Assembly (NCBI RefSeq): GCF_964355755.1
Contig: NC_092675.1
Location: 15,081,312 to 15,145,311, forward strand
Length of the DNA: 64,000 bases
Direction: 5' to 3'
DNA from: Antedon mediterranea
Taxonomy: Eukaryota > Echinodermata > Crinoidea > Comatulida > Antedonidae
The translations under genes were made by a program, and so were the position numbers. Positions 53,431-64,000 of this stretch are shown here, one piece after another. The first letter of the stretch is position 1. Every line of letters begins with the position of its first letter. The notes beneath the pieces were generated by a model, which saw only the letters and a program-made list of their open reading frames with translations, was not told the DNA's origin and did no database searches.

Positions 53431-54050
53431 ACTTAAAATATCTTCTTTTTTTTAAATTAAGAACCAAGCATATATATAATCTAATAATTACTAATAACAT
53501 AAGTCATTCAGAATTCAATTAAAATTGGTAAATGTATTTTTAGAGAGCTATTACCGGTAAGCCTGGTTTTAACTTTTGAAAACGTGTTATCGTGATAATT
53601 GTCGCGTAAGGTGGGTGCATGAAATGAAAAAGAAAAAAAGAATGAATAAAAGTGGGTAAAAAATTGGAGATGTTTTTAAAATGAAATTCTGGCATTAAAT
53701 TATGATTTTCCAAAACTAGTTTTGGCCTCATTAAAACAAATTGTTGTGACGTCACGCATAAAAAAAGCTTCTAATTAGTGACAGAAAGCCTATATAAACA
53801 GAAAAAATAATGTATGATCAATAGAAATTGTTTGGCTCCCATCTGGCCTTTAAAGCTCAGGTACAGGCATGAATTTTAAATATATCTGGTTAATTAAAAA
53901 ATAAAATCCCAAAAATTATAAAACATAGGGGAAACTATAGGTTGATAATTATTGGAATGTATGATCAATAGAAATGTTTTGCCCGCACCTGGCCTTTAAT
54001 AAGGATTTTTTTTTAGTTGAGTTTATTGTTTCAATACAATATAATACAGA
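53431..54050 (+). other. End of right duplication unit
   Basis: Collinear with 45055-45615. No gene. A T run and TTGAGTTTATTGTTTCAATA at about 54008-54040 repeat the LINE 3' end found at 45571. Confidence 0.5.
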
Positions 54051-54116
54051 ACATAAATTAATAGATATAATTGTTTGTGGAGGACGGAAGCCAAGGCTTT
54101 AAATTTAGTCCCCCAA

Positions 54117-54230
54117 ATAAATATATATATATATATATATTATATATATTATATATATAATTAAATTTCAGTATATCACCGGGCGGTTTAGAATTAATGT
54201 TCTTTGCCTACTGTGTTTATATATATATAT
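54117..54230 (+). repeat. (TA)n with tRNA-like retroposon S8, 3' fragment
   Basis: TATATA runs surround ATTTCAGTATATCACCGGGC and CCTACTGTGTTTATATATA (54160-54215), the 3' end of the S family. Confidence 0.7.
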
Positions 54231-54466
54231 CATATATAAATCATTGATTAGGGCAACGCGTCAGAGATAATTTCAATTCTCATAGAAATACACAATTATT
54301 TTCCATAAGTATTGTAGGCCTACTCATCTCACTTTGTGTATTACATACTTAACTGTTCACACTAATAAAGTGGCATACCTATTTTAAAACAATCATTCGC
54401 CTATTGTATAATTGGCTTAAGTTAGGATACATGAGAAAAATCACAATAAACATAATATTTTACTTG

Positions 54467-55031
54467 TTTATTCTCTTCCAGCATTATCTAAACATTTATT
54501 ACTTGGTAGAATATGGCCAATAATACATTGAAACATCCAATAGTACACTAGGCTATAAACAATATTGTAGCTGCATTGTAAACATGCAATGCATTTAACA
54601 TTATTAGTGGTATGTTCCCTTAAAGTAATTAATAAAAGTGTTTTACAATATGAACAAAACTGCTTTGAAATTGACACGATATTGATATTATATAAAGTAT
54701 TTTATCATTATTGTTATCTTTAAAAGTATTTTATCATTATCGTTATCGACACACTAGTAGCAACTAAATATCTTGTATGCCGATAGTCATATTTACGTTG
54801 CATTATACCAATTGTATTTAAAAGGATACTATAAATAAACAAAGAAAACAAAAAATAATTGTACAAAATTCAATTCAGTACTATCGCATTAATTCCTAAA
54901 CAAATCAATCTCAACAAATTGAGATTTATATATTGCTTGCAGAAATGTTGAATAACTGTACAAAAATATGTTCTCTGTGGTAATTTTCTTAAGAAATACC
55001 ATTATAGAGACCTACTACTAAATGGCTTACA
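54467..55031 (-). other. PRKCSH: PRKCSH 3' UTR (putative)
   Basis: Sequence after the PRKCSH stop on the minus strand. An AATAAA is present at 54467-54472 (TTTATT on plus), giving a 3' UTR of about 565 nt if used. No other gene is seen here, and low-complexity AT sequence continues to 54230. Confidence 0.45.
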
Positions 55032-55187
55032 TTAAAGTTCTGTATGTTCAGGGTGTAATGGCTCGTTTTCATTAATACTAATTTGTGTTTTACATAAGGC
55101 TGGAGTGGTAAATTCAAACTGATAGACACAGCGTTCTGGTTCAGTCGCTGATAAAACTGCATTCTCTTTACCACACGTCATCTTCAC
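55032..55187 (-). CDS. PRKCSH: PRKCSH, glucosidase II beta subunit, last coding exon
   Basis: Minus-strand exon of 156 nt after acceptor cttacag (55194-55188). It reads VKMTCGKENAVLSATEPERC then VYQFEFTTPALC, matching the end of the lectin-like (MRH) domain of glucosidase II beta, where mammals have CGKE...TEPSRCEY...TPAAC. The protein ends HTEL and stop: an ER-retrieval tetrapeptide variant of the usual HDEL. The subunit holds the catalytic alpha subunit in the ER lumen for N-glycan glucose trimming. The longest open frame here (54989-55174) is a different, wrong frame. Upstream exons are not seen within the 8.8 kb to the right edge. Confidence 0.9.
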   Translation of the reverse strand: MKMTCGKENAVLSATEPERCVYQFEFTTPALCKTQISINENEPLHPEHTEL

Positions 55188-56959
55188 CTGTAAGAAAATT
55201 TATAAACAATACAATCTCAATAGAGTTATGAAAACCAGAAACAAGACAAGGCAGGTTAAAGTTTTGGTACTAGTTAACTTTAACTCTATTTGCCCCGCAC
55301 AAACAAATCGATCAGCGTGTGCACAAGTATTAAATAACCTTAGTCGAGACGTCAAGATCTTATTTCTGAAAAATCATGAAAAATAAAGATTTATAATATC
55401 AGACTTTGAAAGACCATCGTGCAATTTAATTGAAGTTATTCACTTTAATTGAGAAAAATAACAAAAATATGATTTCACTTATAAAAGGACAAAATAAACA
55501 GTCACATTTTACAAAAAACTGATATTTTCAGGTAAATAATTTTTTTTCCCGATCCAATTTTTTGTCAAAGTGAATAACTATTATGTGGCAATAAAATGGT
55601 CAAAGCAAAGTTAAATATAACAAGTATATGCTAACGTAACTTAGCTGAACTACGCTGTTATGCTAATGAGTAGAATGTTGAAGTCATCCATTAAAGTTAA
55701 CATTTACATGCTCGTGCTAAAGCTCCCTACAATCGGCTATATAACTTATTCAATATAATGAAATTTAAACTGATCATAATTACAGAGAATTTATTTATGT
55801 TCAATGACAACTAACCTTTTATTAAAATTATAATTAATAAAACAGTTTGTTAAAAATAGTGTGTAAAACAGCCCAGTTTCTTTTAACATCAATATACAGC
55901 TGCTATATGATATTGACACCTTTCAACAGTTTTTAAGATATAAATATTTTTGTGTAAAACAGCCCAGTTTCTTTTCATATCAAATATACAGCTGTTATGA
56001 TATTGACACTATACAAATAAACAACATACTTTTACCAGTTTTAGATACCTGCAATCATGTTTGGTATTTATAAAATCAACAGACATTAGGCTGTACCAGT
56101 AGGGAAACGTAATACAAAATCAACAGAAATCTGTTTTCATTAGATTATAGGCGAGAATTTAAAGAATATTAGATCATTCTTAATTTAAACAGCAGTACAG
56201 CTTGAAATGGTAAAATATCGGCAAGGTGTTTCTGTGTAGGTATCTATATATAAATTTATGTAAATCGCGCGTTACTTTTTACTTGATGGTATATAAAGTT
56301 GGTTCATACTTTCGGTACAGATTTTAACCACACGATGTAATCCTGTTTACTAATTAATTGAGTTAGATAATTAGTTATTGACAATTAAAACAAATTTAGG
56401 TTCAACGATTTGCCCCGATCGTAGTATACACTGTCTAATTGAAAAATACTCGCACACAATAATACAAGGATGCTTCGCATTTACAGTACCTATCTCCTGC
56501 TATGATAGACCAAGTACAGCATTATACTGTTAAAAAAATACTATTTTGATAGATTCCAATATAACTATTTGGTTATTAAACACAAGTAGCTGTAGGTAAA
56601 TTTATGGCCCTTGACAGTGACAGTTTTCAACAAAGTATAGACGATAAATGATATATATTAAATGTTCTAATGTTAAAAATATTTCATCATGGTGGAGTCA
56701 GGTGGAAATTCATAGAAATTCATAATTTGTACAATATATTATTATCAGATCTATAATAAAATGCTTTCCTGCAAATAAACTGGTACTACTGGTAAAAGGT
56801 AATTTCTTGGCCATTCAAAACATTCCTTAGAATAATATCAGGCCATATCATTATCATTATTAATAGTTGAAACAAGTGGCGCTGTTTATCAGCGACGCGG
56901 GACGTTCAATTTGCTCTTCTAACATCTTTATTTTATCATTTTTATTGTAGTTTGTATTA
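55188..56959 (-). other. PRKCSH intron (putative), nothing recognised
   Basis: AT-rich. A word of about 45 bp, GTGTAAAACAGCCCAGTTTC with TATACAGCTG, is repeated at 55860-55915 and 55952-56010. No further PRKCSH exon is found. Confidence 0.4.
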
Positions 56960-57529
56960 CTAGAGGGTGAGCTCTCTTCTCTCGCTCCCCCTCTAGGAAG
57001 TGTAGACGATGGTTCTCAGAATGATACTGTTCTCCTTGTACGTTTTCTGTCGGTTACCATTATTTAAAATGCTTGACATTCATAGAACTAAACTACTCTG
57101 TTTCACAGTGTCTTAGATGATTAATTACCTTTTAAAGTATAGTGTTTATTGTTTGTTAGGGCCCTTAAAGGGCGGAGGTGGGGAGGCGGAGTTCATTTGA
57201 GGGAGGTGCTTATTCCAGGGATAAGTTAAATTTTTTAGTTTTAATAATATGGTAAAATTTATAATCAAATGAAATCCTCTAATAGATATGAAAAGTGGTA
57301 AAAAAGAATAACAAATGCTTGATAAATTCTACTACAAATACTATAGTTGTGTTATTATAAATGTGGATTATTAATCAAAGTGATGTTTTATTGGAGAGGC
57401 GTTTATTCAAATAAATACCATCCTAATAATTAATACATTATTTATTAACATATTTTGAAACTAACTTCCGTGACGGCCCAAGAAAGAAGACATTACGGCT
57501 TACAACATGGGCAGACATCTCGGTCCTAA
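56960..57529 (+). repeat. Dispersed repeat R2, copy 3 (5' part)
   Basis: Same CTAGAGGGTGAGC hairpin start and order as 6785-8098, but diverged, with a deletion of the poly-G region and an end at CATCTCGGTCCTAA. Confidence 0.8.
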
Positions 57530-57535
57530 TTGTAT

Positions 57536-57926
57536 AAAGAGGGTGGCATGAAACTACAGACCCATTGTCTTTGTTGTAACTTTTGGGTCAAAGGTCAGTA
57601 AAAGTATTTCTGGTAATTTTTTTCGCTAAAAGTTGTGTTAGACCGAATATAAATATGTATATTCTGAACAATTTGACACCAAAAGAACACTTAAATTATT
57701 TAATATTATAAATAAACCAAAAATAAATTTACACTATCTAGTATACATATTTTTGTCAAAAATAATTTATTTTTTTTATTTTTTTTTAAACAAAACTAGC
57801 ATCATAATTACAGATTTTTAATACAAGTTGGGAAGAAATGGATAGTATTTTATGGGCTTTCATTTGATACCAAACAGTTCTTCCAAACACTTGAATTATT
57901 TAATATTATATAAATAAACATTACAT
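57536..57926 (+). repeat. Dispersed repeat R5, left part
   Basis: Shares GACCGAATATAAATATGTAT and AATTTGACACCAAAAG with 59400-59490, and ACAAGTTGGGAAGAAATGG...TTCATTTGATACCA with 59274-59330. LINE tails sit between the two parts. Confidence 0.6.
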
Positions 57927-58512
57927 AAATAGAAGCTGTCCGTCTTCTACTCGATCTATCTCCCACTACACATCTCTCTCCTCATCACTTTTCCAGTGCT
58001 AAGACTCTCCCCTTCCATGAACGATACCTCTTTCAGCTTGCATGTCTATCTTTCAAAGCTCTACATCACTCTGCTCCACTTACTATCTGTCAGCTTTTAA
58101 CTAAAGTAACTTCCAACGGCCGTATGAACACTAGGCAAATTACTACAGGAGATCTTCTTATCCCTTGTCCTTACCTTGAAATCTTTAAACTTTCTTTTAG
58201 TTTCAATGCTCCTTCTTTCTTTAATTCTCTACCTTTAAGCATTCGTAACTCTTACAATTTCTCCTCCTTTAAATCTCTTTTGAAAAAACACCTGTTTCTC
58301 TCTCTCTGATTTTATTTCTTTTTATCCTTCTTTCATTGTTGGCATACTGTATTTTTGTATATATATATATATATATTTTTTATATCTTTGTTAATTTTGT
58401 GTTTTTATAGTTTATTTGTATTTACTGTTTGTTTTGTTTGAGGGTCCCTAATGATCAGCTGATGCTGGATGGACCACCCTCATAAAATATTGTTGAAATA
58501 AAAATAAATAAA
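57927..58512 (+). pseudogene. LINE C-terminal remnant and 3' UTR
   Basis: Frame 58124-58309 reads NTRQITTGDLLIPCPYLEIF, then APSFFNSLPLSIRNSYNFSS, FKSLLKKHLFL, the common LINE RT C-terminus. The upstream frame (HERYLFQLACLSFKALHHSA) continues it. 3' UTR ends in AAATAAAAATAAA at about 58500. Confidence 0.75.
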
Positions 58513-58576
58513 AATAAAATTACGCTACCAAATATTCATTTTTTGTATAAAAGTAATCAAAATATGCACATTTTAT

Positions 58577-59260
58577 AATAATAATAATAATAATAAATAC
58601 TTTATTTTAACACGGAAAAGCTTGTGTCACCATAAAGGTGTTCTTCTACAAGGCCGTGATCAACTAACAGTAGTACATTACACATTTAAAAATAACAAAT
58701 TTTAAAAATAACAAATTTTAAAAATAACAAATTTTAAAAATAACAAATTAGAGAACAAAAATATATGAACAGAAACCTTAATTACATTTGTGATAAGAGT
58801 ACAAAATTAATAATAAATCACACCAATAATTTTTTGAAAGTATTTAAATTTGTGGCATTTTGCATTGGTTTTTTTAGAGTATTCCATAAACTAACACCAT
58901 GATATGAAAAACTTTTTTTTTTATATTCTGTTTTGGGTTTATTCAATTTTAATACATCCTTTGATCTTGTATTGTATGTGTCTAGTTTGGGTGTAAATAG
59001 TTCGTTTAGATATGGTGGTGCTTGATTATGGAATATTTTATATAACATTTTGGCTTCATTATTATGTAGTTGAGTATTAAGATTTATCCAGTTTAAGTTT
59101 GGCAGGGCTTGTGTACTTGAGTCGTATTTCCTTGTTTTTGTAATAATTTTGGCTGCTCTGTTTTGTAGCATTTGTTGTTTATTAGTATTTTTTTTATTTG
59201 ATCTGCCCCACACAATATTACAATAGTTAAACTGTTTTCCATACAATTAGCTTCATACTT
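58577..59260 (-). pseudogene. LINE C-terminal remnant with (ATT)n 3' end
   Basis: Minus frame 58818-59246: FNYCNIVWGRSNKKNTNKQQ, MLQNRAAKIITKTRKYDSST, MLYKIFHNQAPPYLNELFTP, ending VSLWNTLKKPMQNATNLNTF plus KKLLV. The 3' end is the ATT run at 58577-58597. Four copies of AACAAATTTTAAAAATA lie at about 58690-58750 in its 3' UTR. Confidence 0.8.
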
Positions 59261-59930
59261 AAACATTTTCAATACAAGTTGGGTAGCAATGGGTAGCATA
59301 TTGTGTATGCCTTCATTTGATACCATGCAGTTTGTCCATTGGCATTTTAAAGAATAATTTAACCTGAAAATGTTTTTTTTTGTCATTTTTGGTTCAAAGG
59401 TAAGTAAAAGCTTTTCCAGTCATTTTTTCATTAAAATTTGTGTTAAACCGAATATAAATATGTATATTCTTAACAATTTGACACAAAAAGGAAATCTATA
59501 CGACAAGTGGTTGTCGAGATACTGTATAAGAACCACACATTTTTAACCTTTGACCCTGGTTTTGGGCATGTTCGCCCCAGATAGCGAATTTGGCACACAT
59601 TACATGTTGTTCGTTGGGGTCAAATTATCCTATAACAGTTGAGATATTCTCTCCTAAATTAAATGCATACAAATCTGACCCAGGTCCTAGACTATTATGA
59701 GAAACATCAAATAATATAAGGTTGTTTATAAGTGATGAACAAATAGCAATGATCATTAAATAAAAAATTTTACTTTAACTTTAAAATTAATTAAGTAGTT
59801 ACTCATATTGCATTGAAATAAGATTGCATTATTAAGGACAATACACTTGTACCTTGTTTTCAATAATAGCATAGATAATGAAACATTCCAATAACCTTTC
59901 CAAGTTACTTTTATTTGTGGATGATTATGA
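59261..59930 (+). repeat. Dispersed repeat R5, right part, and flank
   Basis: Counterpart of 57536-57926 in order and words. No gene. Confidence 0.5.
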
Positions 59931-59959
59931 TTATAAATTATATCGTATTATTTCTTTTA

Positions 59960-60335
59960 TCGACGATGCAGTATTTCTTCAGTAGGATTTGGATGGTCTA
60001 GTGCATTGGTTTAATTCTTAGGGTATGAAACTATTTCATTTATTTTATCAAATTAATAATCAGAACTTGGAAAAAGTGCAAGACCATAAGGATCTGGGAA
60101 TATTCTTGATTCCAAACTTTTATTTTCCAAGCATATTGACCACATTGTTAGTAAGAGTAATAGAATGGTTGACTTTATTTGGAGGCACTGAAAATTAGCT
60201 ACCCCAAACTCCTTGTGAATTTGTTTAAAACGCTTGTTAGACCTAATTTAGAATAATCCTCTGTTATTTTTAATTCAATTTCTGATATTCATGCGACAAT
60301 TAGGATTCAACATGTTCAAAGTAAGTTTGTTATGT
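59960..60335 (+). pseudogene. LINE reverse-transcriptase remnant cut by minisatellite
   Basis: Frames read INNQNLEKVQDHKDLGIFL, FSKHIDHIVSKSNRMVDFIW, LVNLFKTLVRPNLE and IRIQHVQSKFVMFLTL: the KDLGI...RPxLEY...IQ.VQ.KF order of Jockey/CR1-like RT thumb regions. The frame stops where the 35-bp array starts. Confidence 0.7.
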
Positions 60336-61430
60336 TTCTAACACTGTAAATAATCTATCAGCTATCAACTGAACCTAATCCTCTAAATATCCTCAGCTAT
60401 GAACTGAACCTAACCCTCTAAATAATCTAAACTATGAACTGAACCTAACACTCTAAATAATCTAAACTACGAACTAAACCTAACCCTCTAAATATTCTCA
60501 GCTATCAACTGAACCTAACCCTCTAAATAATCTCAACTATGAACTGAACCTTACCCTCTAAATAACCTCAACTATGAACTGAACCTTACCCTCTAAATAA
60601 TCTCAACTATGAACTGAACCTAACCCTCTAAATATTCTCAACTATGAACTGAACCTAACCCTCTAAATATCCTCAGCTATGAACTGAACCTAACCCTCTA
60701 AATAATCTCAACTACGAACTGAACCTAACCCTCTAAATAATCTCAACTACGAACTGAACCTAACCCTCTAGATAATCTGTACTATGAACTGAACCTAACC
60801 CTCTAAATAATCTCAAGTATCAACTGAATCACTCCTTTTCATAATTTAACCTCAGCTATACTGTAACTGAACCTAACCCTCTAAATAATCTCAACTATCA
60901 ACTGAACCAAATCCTCTAAATAACCTCAACTACAAACTGAACCTAACCCTCTAAATAATCTAAACTATGAACTGAACCTAACCCTCTAAATATTCTCAAC
61001 TATCAACTGAACCTAACCCTCTAAATATCCTCAGCTATCAACTGAACCTACAGTAACCCTCTAAATAATCTCAACTATGAACTGAACCTAATAACCCTCT
61101 AAATATCCTCAGCTATCAACTGAACCTAACCCTCTAAATAATCTCAACTATGAACTGAACCTAACCCTCTAAATATTCTCAACTATGAACTGAACCTAAC
61201 CCTCTAAATATCCTCAGCTATCAACTGAACCTAACCCTCTAAATAATCTCAACTATGAACTGAACCTTACCCTCTAAATAACCTCAACTACGAACTGAAC
61301 CTAACCCTCTAAATATTCTCAACTATGAACTGAACCTAACCCTCTAAATATCCTCAGCTATGAACTGAACCTAACCCTCTAAATAATCTCAACTACGAAC
61401 TGAACCTAACCCTCTAAATAATCTGTACTA
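60336..61430 (-). repeat. 35-bp minisatellite, right array 1 (opposite orientation)
   Basis: About 31 units of CCTCTAAATAATCTCAACTA plus TGAACTGAACCTAAC, the reverse complement of the left array at 33456-38750. The diverged block with TCACTCCTTTTCATAATTTA at about 60829 matches the higher-order block of the left array. Confidence 0.95.
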
Positions 61431-62424
61431 TCAAAGATAGTGTAGTAGGAAGATGTTACACTTCCTATTCGTTCAATGCAAATAAAAGCGAGACAACATG
61501 GAGCTAAATTTAAAGGGCGCCTCGCACGTCGAGTAGGGATACGGAAAGTTATTGTATAGGAAATAGGCTATTATAACAGTAGAATAATATGATTGTAAAA
61601 TTAAGATTTAATACGAATTAACATATAAAATGTAATGTTATCTTTATAGAAAGTGCAAATGAATCATATTTATATGTTTTGGAATACAAATTTGTGTTTC
61701 AATTACCTGGAATTGTTTAGGTACCTGGAATTTATCTACCCGTATTTTATTTCTTTTATTTTAATGTTTTTATTTGCAAATCAATTGAACTTTTTAAAAT
61801 TATTTACATTTAATTGTTTATCATTGGACATAGATAGAAAATTTAATACCTAGCTTTAGAAACACTTCTTCATCAGAGTGAATAAATATATTAGGAGCCT
61901 AGTAGTGGTAAATAGGCCTACAATGTGTATGCCTATATAATAATCCATTACGTATGGTTTATTTCTAAGGGTAATAAAAGAGAATAGGTAGTATGGCATG
62001 TAATCAATAATCAATCAATCAATCAATATTTATTATAATCAATAATATTATACAAATAGTCGATCTGCATAAACTGAATACGGTACCAGTAGGCTTGAAC
62101 ATTATAGGAATTTAGGACTACGAGTATGTTTTTTTACTGAAAAAAAAAACAATTATTGTTAATTATCTATTAATTTTAATAACTTAATAATACTGTAACT
62201 AATTATTATATTATGCTTGTAACACTCCGAACTTTCGTGCATTCATCGTAATTGTATATGCCCTGATTATGTAACGCCTAACATTATTGATAATATTAAT
62301 TATAAGCCAATGAGTTCATTATTGGTAAGGTTATATCAAGGAAAAAATATCCGCGGGGAGGCCTACTTTACCCCCCTTTCATTATACTATATATATATAT
62401 ATATATATATGTATATACTATACT
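60447..62424. repeat. 1,978-bp tandem duplication, first unit
   Basis: Bases 60447-62022 equal 62425-64000 at a constant offset of 1,978, with only a few substitutions (for example at 62953 and 63126). It includes part of the minisatellite and about 990 bp of unique sequence with a short (TA)n at 62388-62411. Confidence 0.93.
61431..62423 (+). other. Unique segment of the duplication, no gene recognised
   Basis: AT-rich; a 66-codon frame at 61653-61853 is repeated at 63631-63831 only because of the duplication and has no recognised similarity. CAATCAATCAAT run near 62015. Confidence 0.5.
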
Positions 62425-64000
62425 AACACTCTAAATAATCTAAACTACGAACTAAACCTAACCCTCTAAATATTCTCAGCTATCAACTGAACCTAACCCT
62501 CTAAATAATCTCAACTATGAACTGAACCTTACCCTCTAAATAACCTCAACTATGAACTGAACCTTACCCTCTAAATAATCTCAACTATGAACTGAACCTA
62601 ACCCTCTAAATATTCTCAACTATGAACTGAACCTAACCCTCTAAATATCCTCAGCTATGAACTGAACCTAACCCTCTAAATAATCTCAACTACGAACTGA
62701 ACCTAACCCTCTAAATAATCTCAACTACGAACTGAACCTAACCCTCTAGATAATCTGTACTATGAACTGAACCTAACCCTCTAAATAATCTCAAGTATCA
62801 ACTGAATCACTCCTTTTCATAATTTAACCTCAGCTATACTGTAACTGAACCTAACCCTCTAAATAATCTCAACTATCAACTGAACCAAATCCTCTAAATA
62901 ACCTCAACTACAAACTGAACCTAACCCTCTAAATAATCTAAACTATGAACTGAACTTAACCCTCTAAATATTCTCAACTATCAACTGAACCTAACCCTCT
63001 AAATATCCTCAGCTATCAACTGAACCTACAGTAACCCTCTAAATAATCTCAACTATGAACTGAACCTAATAACCCTCTAAATATCCTCAGCTATCAACTG
63101 AACCTAACCCTCTAAATAATCTCAACTATAAACTGAACCTAACCCTCTAAATATTCTCAACTATGAACTGAACCTAACCCTCTAAATATCCTCAGCTATC
63201 AACTGAACCTAACCCTCTAAATAATCTCAACTATGAACTGAACCTTACCCTCTAAATAACCTCAACTACGAACTGAACCTAACCCTCTAAATATTCTCAA
63301 CTATGAACTGAACCTAACCCTCTAAATATCCTCAGCTATGAACTGAACCTAACCCTCTAAATAATCTCAACTACGAACTGAACCTAACCCTCTAAATAAT
63401 CTGTACTATCAAAGATAGTGTAGTAGGAAGATGTTACACTTCCTATTCGTTCAATGCAAATAAAAGCGAGACAACATGGAGCTAAATTTAAAGGGCGCCT
63501 CGCACGTCGAGTAGGGATACGGAAAGTTATTGTATAGGAAATAGGCTATTATAACAGTAGAATAATATGATTGTAAAATTAAGATTTAATACGAATTAAC
63601 ATATAAAATGTAATGTTATCTTTATAGAAAGTGCAAATGAATCATATTTATATGTTTTGGAATACAAATTTGTGTTTCAATTACCTGGAATTGTTTAGGT
63701 ACCTGGAATTTATCTACCCGTATTTTATTTCTTTTATTTTAATGTTTTTATTTGCAAATCAATTGAACTTTTTAAAATTATTTACATTTAATTGTTTATC
63801 ATTGGACATAGATAGAAAATTTAATACCTAGCTTTAGAAACACTTCTTCATCAGAGTGAATAAATATATTAGGAGCCTAGTAGTGGTAAATAGGCCTACA
63901 ATGTGTATGCCTATATAATAATCCATTACGTATGGTTTATTTCTAAGGGTAATAAAAGAGAATAGGTAGTATGGCATGTAATCAATAATCAATCAATCAA
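62425..64000. repeat. 1,978-bp tandem duplication, second unit (cut by window end)
   Basis: Minisatellite right array 2 (62425-63408) followed by the unique segment, still collinear with unit 1 at the last base of the window, so its end lies outside. Confidence 0.93.

Larger units (their letters stand above)
49538..54050 (+). repeat. Segmental duplication, right unit (intact GPCR)
   Basis: Direct partner of 40796-45615. It has no MITE at the GPCR 5' side and no SINE at 53430, but carries its own insertion at 51749-52725 and a small internal duplication (GTATGATCAATAGAAA at 53811 and 53958). Confidence 0.9.

Noticed and set aside
54989-55174. 61-codon minus frame as its own gene
   Set aside because: It overlaps the PRKCSH exon in a different frame; the conserved residues are in the other frame.
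61653-61853. 66-codon frame repeated at 63631-63831 as a conserved gene
   Set aside because: Its conservation is explained by the 1,978-bp duplication; composition is that of AT-rich noncoding DNA.

Overview
The window is AT-rich animal DNA, most likely from an echinoderm or a close ambulacrarian deuterostome. The evidence is small exons with GT-AG introns, an invertebrate Tie receptor kinase, frequent 'taggcct' words, a 5S-rRNA-derived SINE, and a dense mix of LINEs, Penelope-like elements, PIF-Harbinger and Polinton remnants and TA microsatellites. The exact taxon cannot be read from this sequence.

Region 1 (1-29057, + strand): the 3' part of a Tie/TEK-type receptor tyrosine kinase gene. 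Seventeen coding exons, all in compatible phase, encode 990 residues: the end of one Ig domain, a full Ig domain, four FN3 domains, one membrane helix, a Ser-Pro-rich juxtamembrane stretch, a complete tyrosine kinase domain and a Tie-like C-terminal tail. The 5' exons lie off the left edge. Its introns are heavily invaded. The 11.2-kb intron (6021-17201) holds a palindromic tRNA-like foldback, three young Penelope-like retroelement copies (two in a head-to-head inverted dimer, all with a hammerhead ribozyme fold in the 3' part), a family of tRNA-like retroposons tied to (TA)n runs, and a LINE interrupted by a tRNA-derived SINE. The last intron holds a 5S-derived SINE, a LINE tail, an inverted pair of tRNA-like retroposons, and a minisatellite split by a MITE.

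Region 2 (29058-40700): repeats. It contains a 1.3-kb dispersed repeat, a duplicated TAGCA/TTAAG-rich repeat, a 35-bp minisatellite containing GGGTTAGG, a 3.6-kb TIR element inserted in that minisatellite with a TTA duplication, and a degenerate type-B DNA polymerase of Polinton/Maverick type.

Region 3 (40796-54050): a direct segmental duplication carrying an orphan class A GPCR. The right copy has an intact 357-aa single-exon receptor (49930-51003); the left copy is a frameshifted pseudogene. Comparing the copies gives clean empty sites for a 775-bp Harbinger-like MITE and a SINE. LINE remnants fill the space between them.

Region 4 (54230-64000): the last coding exon of PRKCSH (glucosidase II beta subunit) on the - strand at 55032-55187, ending in an ER-retrieval tetrapeptide; its other exons must lie beyond the right edge. 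Further right are LINE tails and the same 35-bp minisatellite in the opposite orientation, in a 1,978-bp tandem duplication that runs to the window end.

The host genes recognised are Tie, one GPCR plus its pseudogene, and PRKCSH. They share no evident pathway. The most striking signals are the hammerhead-bearing Penelope-like inverted dimer, the (TA)n-anchored retroposon cluster, and a GPCR without the DRY arginine.
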